Positions 1-10,028 are shown, numbered from the stretch's first letter. The stretch is DNA of 10,720 bases from Cephalothrix simula (GCA_035591015.1 JAXIUW010217507.1:1-10720), one strand, 5' to 3'. Notes: generated from the letters alone by a model not told the origin. Numbers and translations: made by a program.

Positions 1-796
1 CTCTGGGTACGCTACTGCGCTTCATGTATATCGATATTCAAGAATAAAATATTTCCATATTGGTTTCAAGCAAAGATTACATTTTACCTACAAGTATATC
101 ACCTTCGGTGTCCCCTGTCAACTTGAACAGTTCTCAAGTGGAGTACTCGTGTCCCCTGTCCCCCTAAAATAAAAACCGAAATCTGTGGAAAATATCGCGG
201 CAATTTTTCATCCTGGATAAAAATGAGCCCATTGTACGTAATTTTAAACACATATATATTTAACTACTTATCAATGAAACCGGACGGGGGCTCATGTTAG
301 TATAATAGTGGGACTGCGGTTTTTAATTTCGGCTATAGTATCCTCTAGGGTTGGCAAATTGTAATTGCAGCCCCTGGCCATTGGAGCGTATGTCGTTTGA
401 AAAAGTTTAAAGGTTTTAAAAAATTGCTGTTTTTTATTACAAGTTATTCAAAAAGTGAAATTACGTGTATAAAAAATCAATCGAGCAGATTTTTTGCGGG
501 AAATCAATAATGTGCGCATGCGTGCGCAAACGACGAATCTGTTATGACACTGAAAATTGAATGCACCATGGATGGACATAATGCTAATCCCAAAGGGTGC
601 TTTTGAGCTAATTTTTGTAGCCCTTGAAGTTAAGCTGTTGACCAAACTATATTTTTCCTTCATCAAGTGTCCTATTTTCTTCTGAATAAACCTGCATTGA
701 AATCGATAAACTATTTCATGTCAAAATAATTTTTTTCTGCAGCTTGTTGGGACCAATTTTCCTTGGTTAATATTATACAATGAACAGAGTATAGAA

Positions 797-855
797 ATGA
801 CGTAGATCGTCATTCGATCGTAGGAAATCCCACCACGTGACATAAATATGCAAAT
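797..855 (+). promoter_or_regulatory. Cluster of possible transcription-factor sites (CRE-like, E-box, octamer)
   Basis: Within about 60 bases there is a CRE-like TGACGTA (from 799) inside the inverted repeat ATGACG-TAGAT-CGTCAT, a CACGTGA E-box at 834-840 and an intact octamer ATGCAAAT at 848-855. Such sites bind bZIP, bHLH and POU factors respectively in animals. The cluster lies about 500 bases before the coding exon. Single matches of 7-8 bases occur by chance in AT-rich DNA, so only the clustering is suggestive. No TATA box or initiator was identified with it. Confidence 0.25.
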
Positions 856-1207
856 GATGAATAGTATCTGCTACTAACTTTGAATATTTCAGTTTAAGCT
901 GGTTTTAGTAACAAAGAACACATCGAACGTATTGTCATCGGCTTGTAGTGTGATCACCGCCGGAACGGTTCAACAATTGTAATAATTCAAGGATATGCTG
1001 ATGTTTCACAATGGAAACATCTTGAACGATTTTTAAATATCCGTCCATCCATTCTAGATTTAACGCTATATTCCAAATTTCAACCTTTGGTTTGCAAAAT
1101 ATATGCAAACTTACAACTTTTTCAGGCGACATGTGAGAGGTTTCGCTATTTCTATTTCAATGCGAGAAAATTATAATTTTGATCTCTGTACAATGTGTGT
1201 ACAATGT

Positions 1208-1213
1208 GTAAGT
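1208..1213 (+). other. Possible splice donor (GTAAGT)
   Basis: GTAAGT follows a short tandem duplication of TGTACAATGTG. Paired with the acceptor ending at 1373 it would define an intron of about 166 bases. A coding junction is unlikely: joining base 1207 to 1374 in the needed phase creates a TAA codon. If this donor is used, the upstream exon would be non-coding 5' UTR. The real donor may lie outside the window. Confidence 0.2.
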
Positions 1214-1357
1214 TCAATGTTCGTTGAAAGTACATAAGTGATGGTGATTATAGGATGATATTATTTTATTTTATATCTACCGAATTCATTCCCTTTTCCT
1301 TTTGATTACCGTCCCCTGCAACGTCTGATTTAATTACTGTTGTTACATGACATGATA

Positions 1358-1373
1358 TGGTATTGTCTTTCAG
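1358..1373 (+). other. Splice acceptor (3' splice site) of the giant coding exon
   Basis: A pyrimidine-rich tract ending TTGTCTTTCAG stands directly before the open frame, with the AG at 1372-1373. The exon would begin at 1374 in phase 1, the first codon being completed by one base of the upstream exon. Residues encoded before this point read like intron translated by chance, and the reading frame runs a few codons back only because no stop happens to occur. Alternatively, an unspliced transcript could start at the ATG at 1352. Confidence 0.7.
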
Positions 1374-4300
1374 AAAATGTGAACATCCCTAAAGAAGAAA
1401 CAGAATACGCAAATAACCTCATTACACTTGCATCTGGTGGGTTACTTCTTCGTGGTCTTCTTGAAAACAAACCGATGGAGCCACTACTACAATTAAATAA
1501 AAATATACCTTTAAAAGGACCAATTGGAAATATTCAAGAAAAGATAGATGAATTTTACGATGAAGAAAGTGAACAGAAACTGCATGATAAAGTCAATACA
1601 TTTGGAATCGGACAACCAGAAGAGTCAAGTTTTAGACTAGAGAACACTGGAAGTAGTCACAGATATTATTCTAAAGTTCACTATATTGCAGTTCCAGTAT
1701 GTTCCTGCAATATAAATGAATCAGATGTTGTAATTCATGATTTAGCATTAGACGAACTAGAAGATATTGATAGAATGTTGGGAATGGGATATCAGCGGGA
1801 TGGAAAAGCTAATTTATTGTGTCAGAGGTTCATAGAGCGGTATGGGTCATATATTGTTCTTGGGGATGTTTCTTTTGGGGGTTTGTTTATGCATTCAGTC
1901 CACAGCAAAAAATTAGATAAATCAAAAGAACGTATAGAAATGTATAGAAAGAAAGCTACGAGAATGATTGAAAAAGTTATTGACAATCTTGAATTTGAAC
2001 AAAGCCAAGAATATTCATTCGGTGATACAGATGATGGAATATTAATGAATACAACAATATCTAGACGAGGAGGTTCAAAAAATACAATGACGGTCGCCGA
2101 CTGGAAAAGAAACCTCACTTTTGATGACAATAACCTAGCTGTTATTGAGAGAGAAATTGATAAAATTGTACCTGTTTGGGACATAGTTTGTAAGCAAAAT
2201 GCGGAGCGGTTTGACAATCCAAAAACGCTTGCATCTCTACTTCATCGATGCAGTCAAGAAATGACTGAGACAAAGCTCAATTTGTCAAATTTAATTGAAA
2301 TTGATATTTGCATAAGAAAATGTAAACACATGGTAAACGAATGTATACCCCAATGGGAAAAAGAAGGAAATTATAAAAAGGATAACCTAAATAAGATTAT
2401 CAAACTAAGAAATGAAATTGAAAACATCCAAAAAGAAGATTCCTTCTGGGTTAATCATTTTTTATCATTTGAAAGCATACAGCAATATCTTCAACTCATA
2501 AAAGATAATCACAACCTTTCCGTTGAAGCTAAGACACTTATGCGGCATATTATATCACCTGCAGATGCCTCGTATCTAGATAGTGTCAACTTCCAAAGAA
2601 TGAAACCAATATATGATTGGTCGGAAGATAAAAACGAATTTAATATAGAGGATGTCGATCAATTAAATGTTAAAACTATCGAAGAGCTACTTAAAGTAAT
2701 AAGAAGAGGAGTTGACAATATAGTTACTGAAGCTGGTGAGAAAAGTCGAAACCAAAGAATTGAATACGAAGTCAAAAGGGCATCATGTTATCTAAGAGTA
2801 TTCTGCAAAACACTTACAAATTCACCAGAAGATATATCTTTTCGTTGTTTGCTCTATCGTTTTGGATATTCACTATCAAAGTGGAGGTTTTCTGCCGGAG
2901 CAGTAGATATAGATATCTTTAAGAAGCTTGAAGAACATGTAAAAGGTGAAATCGGTTTTAGGGCTAAGTTAAAAAAGTATACAGACGTAAGTAAGAGTGA
3001 AGCGCTTGTAATTTTAAAATTCTTACAATCGAAATACGATCCATTCTCCACAGAACTTTGTGAGCAAGACTTTATTACAGAAAATATTGTAGGATTATTG
3101 AAATCCATCGAAGTAAAAACTGTAATTTTTAGTTTTGATGTTAACCTCAATGAAGAAAGACGAGCACTATTGCAAGAGCTTCGAGAAATAGAAAAGCATG
3201 GACACTTTTCAGAAGTAAAACCAAGTCCATTGTCGATTGAATACAGCGAAAGAAAGTTAAAACTAAAGGAAAATGTTCCTCAAATGCACGATAATGTGGT
3301 GATTAATCCTCAAGTAGTTAGCATCTTACAAAGAACAGGGTTAAGTAAATACTATCCGAGAAGAATAACATGTGACGATGTGTTTCGATCTGCTGATTCA
3401 GTATATGAAACACCTAAACCAAAACAAGAAGGAGAACTGGGAATATACTTTCTGAAACAACTTCAAATGTTCAATCATAAAGTTCATCAAAATTTGGTTA
3501 TTGATGAAGGAGGTCAAAAACCGGATAAACATTCAGATAAAAATGCTTTCAAAAGTAAGAAAAAAGAGACGGAGACAATGAAACCGACAAAAGACTCTAT
3601 TAATCCACTTGATATTGAAATAGTGGCCTTCTTGTCGTGTAATCCGATTGCACAACAGGAATTTGTCAGACGTTTATGGGAATGCAAATTGGCCATACCT
3701 TTTATTATTCAAGAGGATTCATCTTTACCTTCTTTATTTATATGGCCTTTAGAGGATTTGTCAATGCATTGGGAACCAAGGGGACAATGCCTGATCACCC
3801 AGGAATATATGAAAAGTTTCAGCTTTATCAGGTTTGGAAAATTAGACAGATCGAAGTCCAACATTGTAAACGAAATATTTTTTCATGATTCTCACCAGAT
3901 GTTCTTCAACCGTAGTCAACAGGAAAGTAAATTAACAGAAAAGATTTTAGAAGGGTTTATCGACATTGGATGGAAGTTACCAACAGACCAAGCTCAAGAC
4001 CAGTTCAAGGAACCTACACTAATAGCTAATTTACATGGTGATGCAAGAGAATGTGAAAGCCATGTCTCACTACTTGCAAGAATGTCTACTAATCTCGTTA
4101 TTTTCTCCACAGCAGCTGAACTTGATTCAAATAGTCCCGGACTGCAAACTATTATTAGATGTGCAGAACTTACATTTGTTTATATCATAGTAGTTGATGA
4201 AAAACTATCAGACCAAAACAGAAAAATAGTATGTGAAATGTGTGAAGCTTTAGATGGGTTGGATTTGGGCGAAAAATATGACATTTTGGCACTGGATGGG

Positions 4301-7300
4301 AAGGATATTACACAGTTAATATCCCATATCAGAGAGAATTTACAAGAACCAAATAATGATAGGAAAACAAGTTTACAGGACGCAGTTCTAATTGGAAACG
4401 ATTTAAGTTTCTTCGTAGATGTTGAGAAAGATCCCTGCAAAAAAGGAATAAAAGAAGCTAAAAAGATTTTCAAGAAACTTCAAAGTAGAGATCCCATGAT
4501 ACGAAAAGAAAGTGTTTTGCCAACCCAGGGTCATTACTGGCAAATGTGGTGTAAAGTTGACCGCGAGGCTAGAAAATTAGCGAACAAGACGGATATAGCC
4601 AAGCTAACGGCCAAATTGGAAAATAGAAAGAAGCTCTACCGGAGTCATCAGTTTCATAAAATTAAAGAGGGTAAGATTGCTGAGGAGATGATAACATTTC
4701 TCGATGTTCTCTTTAATGAGTCAAATGATGTTAAGAGTATTTTCCTTAGGCAGCTAAAAACATTCCTTGATGACCTTTCAAGAATAGAAATTTCTAAATT
4801 TCAGGTACATTATCAGAACTCATTTTTACGTCTAGATGAAGCTAAAGATTTAAGCCAAAGAAAAGGGGTAGCTGCAGAAATAGGAAAACTTGATATAGAA
4901 ATGGCAGAACGACCAATTGGTCTTGAACATTTTCTGCGGGAGATTGGACAAATCTATGAATCATCGATTAGTCAAAATACGAAGGATTATGAAGATATTT
5001 CAAATGGCATTCGGCATCTTCCAAAGCTAGCCGTGGAATTACTTCTAAACGGCTATCCAATTGAGATAATGGATGGAACTACTGGTGCAATTCCTCAAAC
5101 ATGGGTTTCAGCTGTCCTTGATGAGCTAGACAGAGCTACGAGAGATCGCAAAGACAAAACGGAGAAAAAATGTCTTATTCTCTCTGTCATTGGCATACAG
5201 AGCTCTGGAAAATCCACACTTCTTAATACAATGTTTGGATTACAGTTTGCAGTTAGTGCTGGTAGATGTTCTAAAGGTGTTTATTTCCAACTTATCAATA
5301 CAAGTAAAGCATTTTTAGAGGACACAGGTATACATTACGCATTAGTTATAGATACAGAGGGCCTAAGATCACCCGAAAAGAATTCTGAATCATCAAGATT
5401 AAGGGATAACGAATTGGTTACTTTTGTGACTGGGATTTCAAACATTACGTTGGTTAATGTAATGGGAGAGAATATTTGCATTCTTGATGAAATTCTGCCA
5501 ATAACAGTTCTAGCTTTTCTAAGAATGAAAATCACAAAGAACACTCAGCCCAGATGTCTTCTTGTTCATCAAAACGTGCACCATCTTGCCAATAAAGACC
5601 TTAAGCCGCAGGAAGCTGCTTTAGAAAAGCGATTAGATGAACATACTGAAGCAGCATGTAAATTTCAGAGTATTAATGTTTTGCAGTTTAAGGAAGTTAT
5701 TACCTTCAACGCAAGAAATGATGCAACATACATAAATGCTTTTCAGGAGGGAGAACCTCCAATGGCATATATTAGTACAGGATATAGTAAAAACGTAGCT
5801 CAATTGAAGAAGAAAACCTTGGAAGATGTTAAATTAGGGAGAGCGCAAACTATTCAACAAGTCAAAATAAACATTCAAAATCTTAATGAAGCTATCTTTC
5901 GTGATGACTTTGTGTACAACTTCAGAAATATTTTAGAAATTCAAGCACGAGGAAAATTGGATGAATATTGGTGTGAATTGAATTGGAAACTCAGGTTAAA
6001 AATAAAAGAGCTTCAGTCATCTGCGTATGTTTCAATAATGAACTGTGAGAATCCAGATGAGCTATTCAAGAAAGAAAATAACTTCACTCAATATAATAAT
6101 TCTATCGATAAATGTGCAAGGAAACTTGAAAATGAGCTTGAAATGTTTTTTGAAATGTGTGAAGAAAATTTACAGTCGTACGTCCAAACGTGGAAGGAAA
6201 GTTCTAAGTCAAAATTAAAGGACCTTACAGAAAAGCTTAAGGACGAGTTTGAGAAAGAAGTCAAGTCTTATGCTAACACCAGGCGAATGCAGCAGCACAT
6301 TGATAAAAACGTGAAAAACTACGAAAAACACATCATGGCTGATATTGCTAAAATTGTTAAAGGAAATGAACAAGGGAAAGATAAAAAAGAGAAATTAAGT
6401 GAGTCAGAAGATATGAGAAGTCTGTTTGAAGCAAAGTGGTTACATTGGATTTCCGAAATTTTTAAAAACCACGAGTTTGTTAAACCAAATTTTTCTATGA
6501 TTGAAAAAGATGCTGACGATGCCCTAAGGAGACATTTTCCGAAAGATGGCTCAAACATTGCTAGTAAATTACACCACAAGAGAATAATAGATTATATAGT
6601 ATCTGATTTCTTCATTACTGAACGCCATTATACAGACGAGTGGTTTAAAAAGGCTCAAGTGTCTAACTTTTGGGATCCACCTATCAAAAGACTAGAGCAA
6701 TTGGCACAAGATGTGTATCAAAGAGTTTCAGATATGCTGGAAGATGAAAACATCAAGAACAATCCATACAATAATGTGACCTTTGATACTATTCTAAAGG
6801 AAATTAAGAATGCTACTCTAGATCAAACACATTTCACAACTGAGTTCTACATTGATTTATCATTTGTTGCTTGTGGAAATGCGGTTAGGAAACTTCATGA
6901 ATTTAATGAAAAATTTAACGAGCTTAATAATCCTCGATTTCGTATCGAACAAAACAAGGAAAATTTCTATAGCATATTTCTTCATCGATTCAAAAAAATA
7001 GAAGCGGAGTTGATTCTTTCAGGACAAATCGTTGATTTGATCTTCAGAGGAATTGAAAAAAGGTTGGAGAATGACCTCCCTGCAAAGATTGCAAATGATA
7101 TGAAGATTCACACACATGTTAATGTTTTCTCATCCAAAACTGCGTTTGTTAAAGACATGTTAAAGGAATATATAAACTTTAATGATTTCCAGAAATTTAG
7201 TTACTATCTTAATTTTCCTGTTACTGCTATAACGCATCAAGTAAAAATGAAGGTAACAGAATGGTCGTTAAGGTATGAAAGCAGGTTAGATAAAGGAGAG

Positions 7301-8110
7301 GATTTCATTAAGGATGCTGCTCAAAAGCTGGTTATACAGTCATTTGACGGTGTAACTAGTGCATTTCAAAGTATCCAAGTCACAACAAATGCAAACTTCA
7401 AGACATATCTTCAATTGCTCCAAAAGACTACTGAGGGACACCTTATATTAGGTGAAACTGAGAAAGTTATGAAAATCGCTGAACAAATAACAAAGGATAA
7501 TGAGAAAATTGACTTTGAGTTCATGGTAAGGAATATTAAAGAGGGATTAAATGATGATAAACGAATTTTAGAGATAAGAAATAAATTTTTAGAATTCGCA
7601 AATTCAGGAAATTCCACCAAGCTACAGTATAGTATTATTGAGAGAGTTGGTTCTTTTTTAAAGGATAGTGTCATTGGCTGTACAGAGTGCTGCCCATTCT
7701 GTGGTGAGATTTGCAAAAGTGGAATGCCAGATCATGAAGGTCTTCAACATACAACTCCCCTGCATCGACCAAAAGGAGTTTGCGGATTTAGAGACCCAAT
7801 GACAAACAAATTGGTTGTTGATACCTGCACAAGAAGTATGGCTGATGATACAAAATTCCGAAATAGCGAAACAAAGGGTGAACTGGTATCGTTTCGCAAT
7901 TATCGATCAGTATGTCCCCGCTATGCATCATGGGATATAGCAAGCGACCTTTCACTGCAAGCTGCAAAATACTGGAAGTGGTTTATGGCACAATTCAATT
8001 CCAACTTAGCGATTAAATGGAACGTAAGCATGGGTGATGTACCACTACAGTGGTCATTAATTGATAAAGAAACGGCATTAAAAGAACTTGATAGAGATTT
8101 ATATTTCTAA
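1374..8110 (+). CDS. GVIN1-like: Very large interferon-induced GTPase (VLIG/GVIN) family protein with MACPF-like N terminus, single giant exon, 5'-partial
   Basis: A GTP-binding protein of the VLIG family, dynamin-superfamily-related cytosolic/nuclear GTPases linked to interferon and inflammatory responses in vertebrates; its role in this animal is inferred to be immune. Residues are counted from the frame opening at 1340. Residues ~60-290 look MACPF-like: FIERYGSYI (164-172) then GG at 180-181, and RGG (243-245) followed by W255 and a VIERE..KIVPVWDIV stretch. GL..YYPRR is at 667-675. LSCNPIAQQEFVRRLWECKL begins a family block at ~765. A degenerate G-like module has SKS at 838-840, FFNR at 855-858 and NLHGD at 897-901. 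The G domain (~1277-1515) has P-loop GIQSSGKST 1285-1293, RCSKG 1309-1313, DTEG 1338-1341 and HQNV 1410-1413. A long helical, Lys/Glu-rich region (~1530-2100) follows. The tail has C2114, C2117, CPFC 2118-2121, C2125, H2132, H2137, H2142 and YWKWF 2211-2215. TAA ends the frame at 8108-8110. The first in-frame Met inside the exon is at 1475 (residue 46), so the true N terminus probably lies in an upstream exon. Family assignment is firm; the MACPF call is moderate. No frameshift or internal stop is seen, so the gene appears intact. Confidence 0.92.
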
Positions 8111-8387
8111 TGGAAGGGAAGGTTAGTGGTGATGTCCTTATTCACCTTTGAGATTGTCAATATATATTGACTTAATCACTCGTAGTTTTGCGTATCAGTT
8201 CAGGCAGCCATTTCAAAAATCATAAGTCATAAGTGTAATACGCACACCTGAATTAAAAATAACAAAAAGACTAATTGAATGAAGCATATAGATGTATATT
8301 ATATTTTAAATTCGATATATCAAAAATGCAAAATGGACGTACCTAATATTATGCTTATTGAAACTAAACATTGTATTATTGCTACTT
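8111..8387 (+). other. Presumed 3' UTR and flank of the GTPase gene
   Basis: AT-rich non-coding DNA directly follows the stop codon. It has no open frame of note, no splice donor that obviously continues the gene and no tRNA-like structure. The conserved family C terminus ends a few residues before the stop, which supports this being the true end of the coding sequence. Confidence 0.6.
8252..8257 (+). terminator. Candidate poly(A) signal ATTAAA
   Basis: ATTAAA, the commonest variant of the animal poly(A) signal, lies about 140 bases after the stop codon. The following 40 bases contain an alternating TG/TA stretch that could serve as a weak downstream element. The nearest perfect AATAAA on this strand after the gene is at 9951-9956, beyond the foldback element, and is a less likely alternative. 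Confidence 0.35.
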
Positions 8388-8768
8388 ATGATGCAACCAA
8401 TTCTCCATCTTAAACAGTCCAACTGTTTAAAAATCCCGGTTAAAATAACCTTAGACAGTAGATAGTTTAACAGTTTCAGAGGTATATAAGACGAAAGACA
8501 CCATCTGCTGTGTAAAATCCCCGACCTCCTCCCTTAAAGGCGGTTGCGCCAAAGTATTTTTAATTGAAATTGTGTTTAAAATATGTACTGAAAATACTTG
8601 GCAGTTCATTATTCACTCAAAAGGTGGTGCTTTTTAAACAGTAATCGTTGAAGTAATGATGTGTCCTATACCTCTTAAACCACTGTAAATAGAATAGTCT
8701 ACTGTTTAAGAGAATTTTTAAGTAGTTGAACGTATAAACTGTTTAAGATTGAGAATACGTTGCATGAT
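8388..8768. mobile_element. Foldback, MITE-like element with terminal inverted repeats and 5-bp flanking duplication
   Basis: The ends are imperfect inverted repeats of about 100 bases (8393-8492 and 8663-8763). Both arms begin GCAAC and share ATTCTCNATCTTAAACAGT, with 23 of the outermost 26 bases matching. Both arms also share a CAACTNNTTAAAAAT block and end near AGAGGTATA. The pentamer ATGAT stands immediately outside both ends (8388-8392 and 8764-8768), as expected of a target-site duplication. The interior carries nested inverted segments: ACACCATCT/AGGTGGTGC and GCCAAAGTATTTT/AAAATACTTGGC. There is no open frame, so it would be non-autonomous. The superfamily is not recognised: a 5-bp duplication recalls Transib, but the GCAAC tip does not match what I know of that family. 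Confidence 0.72.
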
Positions 8769-9381
8769 CATATAAAATATGCATTATAAACCAGCTTATG
8801 TGTATAAACTTTGATTTAAGTTAAATATCGAGTCAGTAATTAATTATAAAAAACTTTTTCTTATACACAAATGGATTGAGAAATTGGATGAGGCACTGTT
8901 TCGCCCCTTCCCATGAGATATCCTAGTAGTAGGATGCTTGATATTCCAAACAATCTTTAATTGCTAGTTTTGGTCTAACCCTAACGATTCGGGATCTTCC
9001 ATTCACATCGACCAATCAAAAGTGGGACTAAGTCTATTTTCCAATTTTTTGCACATTGTTCGCCACCACTCCTACCAGGTGGGGCTAAAATTAAAAAAAC
9101 CTCCCATGGTGCACATGGTATGTAACTTTTCGTGCCCTAATGTTAAGGGGTTCCGATGTCCCTTTTAGGAGATCTCGACGGGGGCCGTAATTTTTACATT
9201 TTACGATGCCTCGTCCAATTTTTCCATCCATTTGTGTAATGAAATTTTAAATCTGCCCAACGATTATGTATCTGAAAAATAACGAAATGTATTATAAGAA
9301 AAACTTTTAAAAATTTAGACTACATACGTCATTACGGAGTTTTAGGCGATTTGAAGCAAATTTATCTCTGGAAAATCTAGT

Positions 9382-9462
9382 GGGCGAAATCAGGGGAAGT
9401 CAACCCAAGTTCTTTGTATTTTTTGATAGTTGTTTTACATTTTTGAAAAATACATTTCGCCC
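9382..9462. repeat. Nested inverted repeat (two-part stem)
   Basis: GGGCGAAAT (9382-9390) pairs with ATTTCGCCC (9454-9462), and inside it TGTATTTTT (9415-9423) pairs with AAAAATACA (9446-9454). The right arm is continuous, while the left arm is split by a 24-base bulge. This could be the remnant of a decayed foldback element. No function can be assigned. Confidence 0.4.
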
Positions 9463-9600
9463 CATTTTTTTGGGGGACAAATCAAGTATCTAATGGAACA
9501 AACTTTGGGCTAGTTGCTCCTTTTTGACTATGTGTTGAAATTTGTTTTACAATTTTTTGACCTCGTTGTACTTGATGTACTGCCCTTACAAAATAGTAGC

Positions 9601-9612
9601 ATGTCTAGACAT
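9601..9612. repeat. Perfect 12-bp palindrome
   Basis: ATGTCTAGACAT is a perfect palindrome. The first nine bases, ATGTCTAGA, recur directly at 9626-9634. It could be a dimer-binding site or chance. Nothing nearby supports a function. Confidence 0.4.
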
Positions 9613-10028
9613 TATCTCGAGGAAAATGTCTAGAGTTAAATAATTACTAAATTTTAAGGTAAACTTAACATTGACTTAAACATTAAAATATAGATAAATC
9701 AACACAATTAAAACTGAACAAAAATGGAAATCTTGTACTAAGCTAAAGTTTTTGATGAAGCTAAAAGTATATTTAACTTTCATTTTTTGCACATACATGT
9801 AATAACGAAACCTGTATTTAATCTTTGTTTGTACATTGTAAATACAATATCAATACATTGTAGATTATCTGATTTCGGTATGAAACATTATTATTTTAAC
9901 TCAAAAGAAAATACAACGTGAATGTAAATTTTAAATACATAAAATCATTGAATAAATTATACAGCATTGCACCATCGCGCAAAATATCTAAGGAAAAGTT
10001 ATTAAGAATAATTAATAAAAAGGGGTTT

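Larger units (their letters stand above)
1..1339. other. AT-rich non-coding 5' flank or intron
   Basis: No convincing coding exon was found on either strand. Small structures are visible. GTGTCCCCTGTC occurs twice (108-119 and 149-160). A hairpin with arms ACTTGA and TCAAGT lies between the copies (121-126 and 134-139). An 8-bp inverted repeat ATGAGCCC/GGGCTCAT is at 223-230 and 288-295. The stretch lies upstream of a splice acceptor on the same strand as the large gene, so it is most simply intron, 5' UTR or promoter DNA of that gene. Which of these it is cannot be decided from sequence alone. Confidence 0.6.
8769..9998. other. Non-coding AT-rich intergenic stretch
   Basis: No open frame, tRNA or recognisable transposase or reverse-transcriptase relic was seen. 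Features noted are a nested hairpin at 9382-9462, a perfect 12-bp palindrome at 9601-9612 with a partial second copy at 9626-9634, a TACATGTA palindrome near 9794, and clustered TACATTGTA-type words around 9832-9862. Base composition is uneven, with GC-richer patches near 8900-9200 amid poly-A/T runs, which could mark older, decayed repeats. Confidence 0.5.

Noticed and set aside
108-160. CRISPR-like or satellite repeat from the two GTGTCCCCTGTC copies
   Set aside because: There are only two 12-base copies with no third unit, and the context is eukaryotic.
935-1132. Minus-strand open frame of 65 codons beginning with an ATG and having a fairly protein-like composition
   Set aside because: No recognisable motif, no flanking splice-site pair that would make it an exon, and the length is expected by chance in this DNA. 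A small exon of an antisense gene cannot be fully excluded.
1340-1373. Coding sequence starting at TTG 1340 or ATG 1352
   Set aside because: The stretch contains the polypyrimidine tract and AG of a splice acceptor, TTG is an unlikely start in an animal nuclear gene, and the encoded residues do not look like the family.
1822-2217. Minus-strand open frame of 131 codons inside the GTPase exon
   Set aside because: It is the antisense shadow of the coding frame and has no motifs of its own.
8930-8950. Short inverted repeat ATCCTA/TAGGAT as a regulatory hairpin
   Set aside because: Six-base arms around a short loop are common by chance, and nothing nearby gives it a role.
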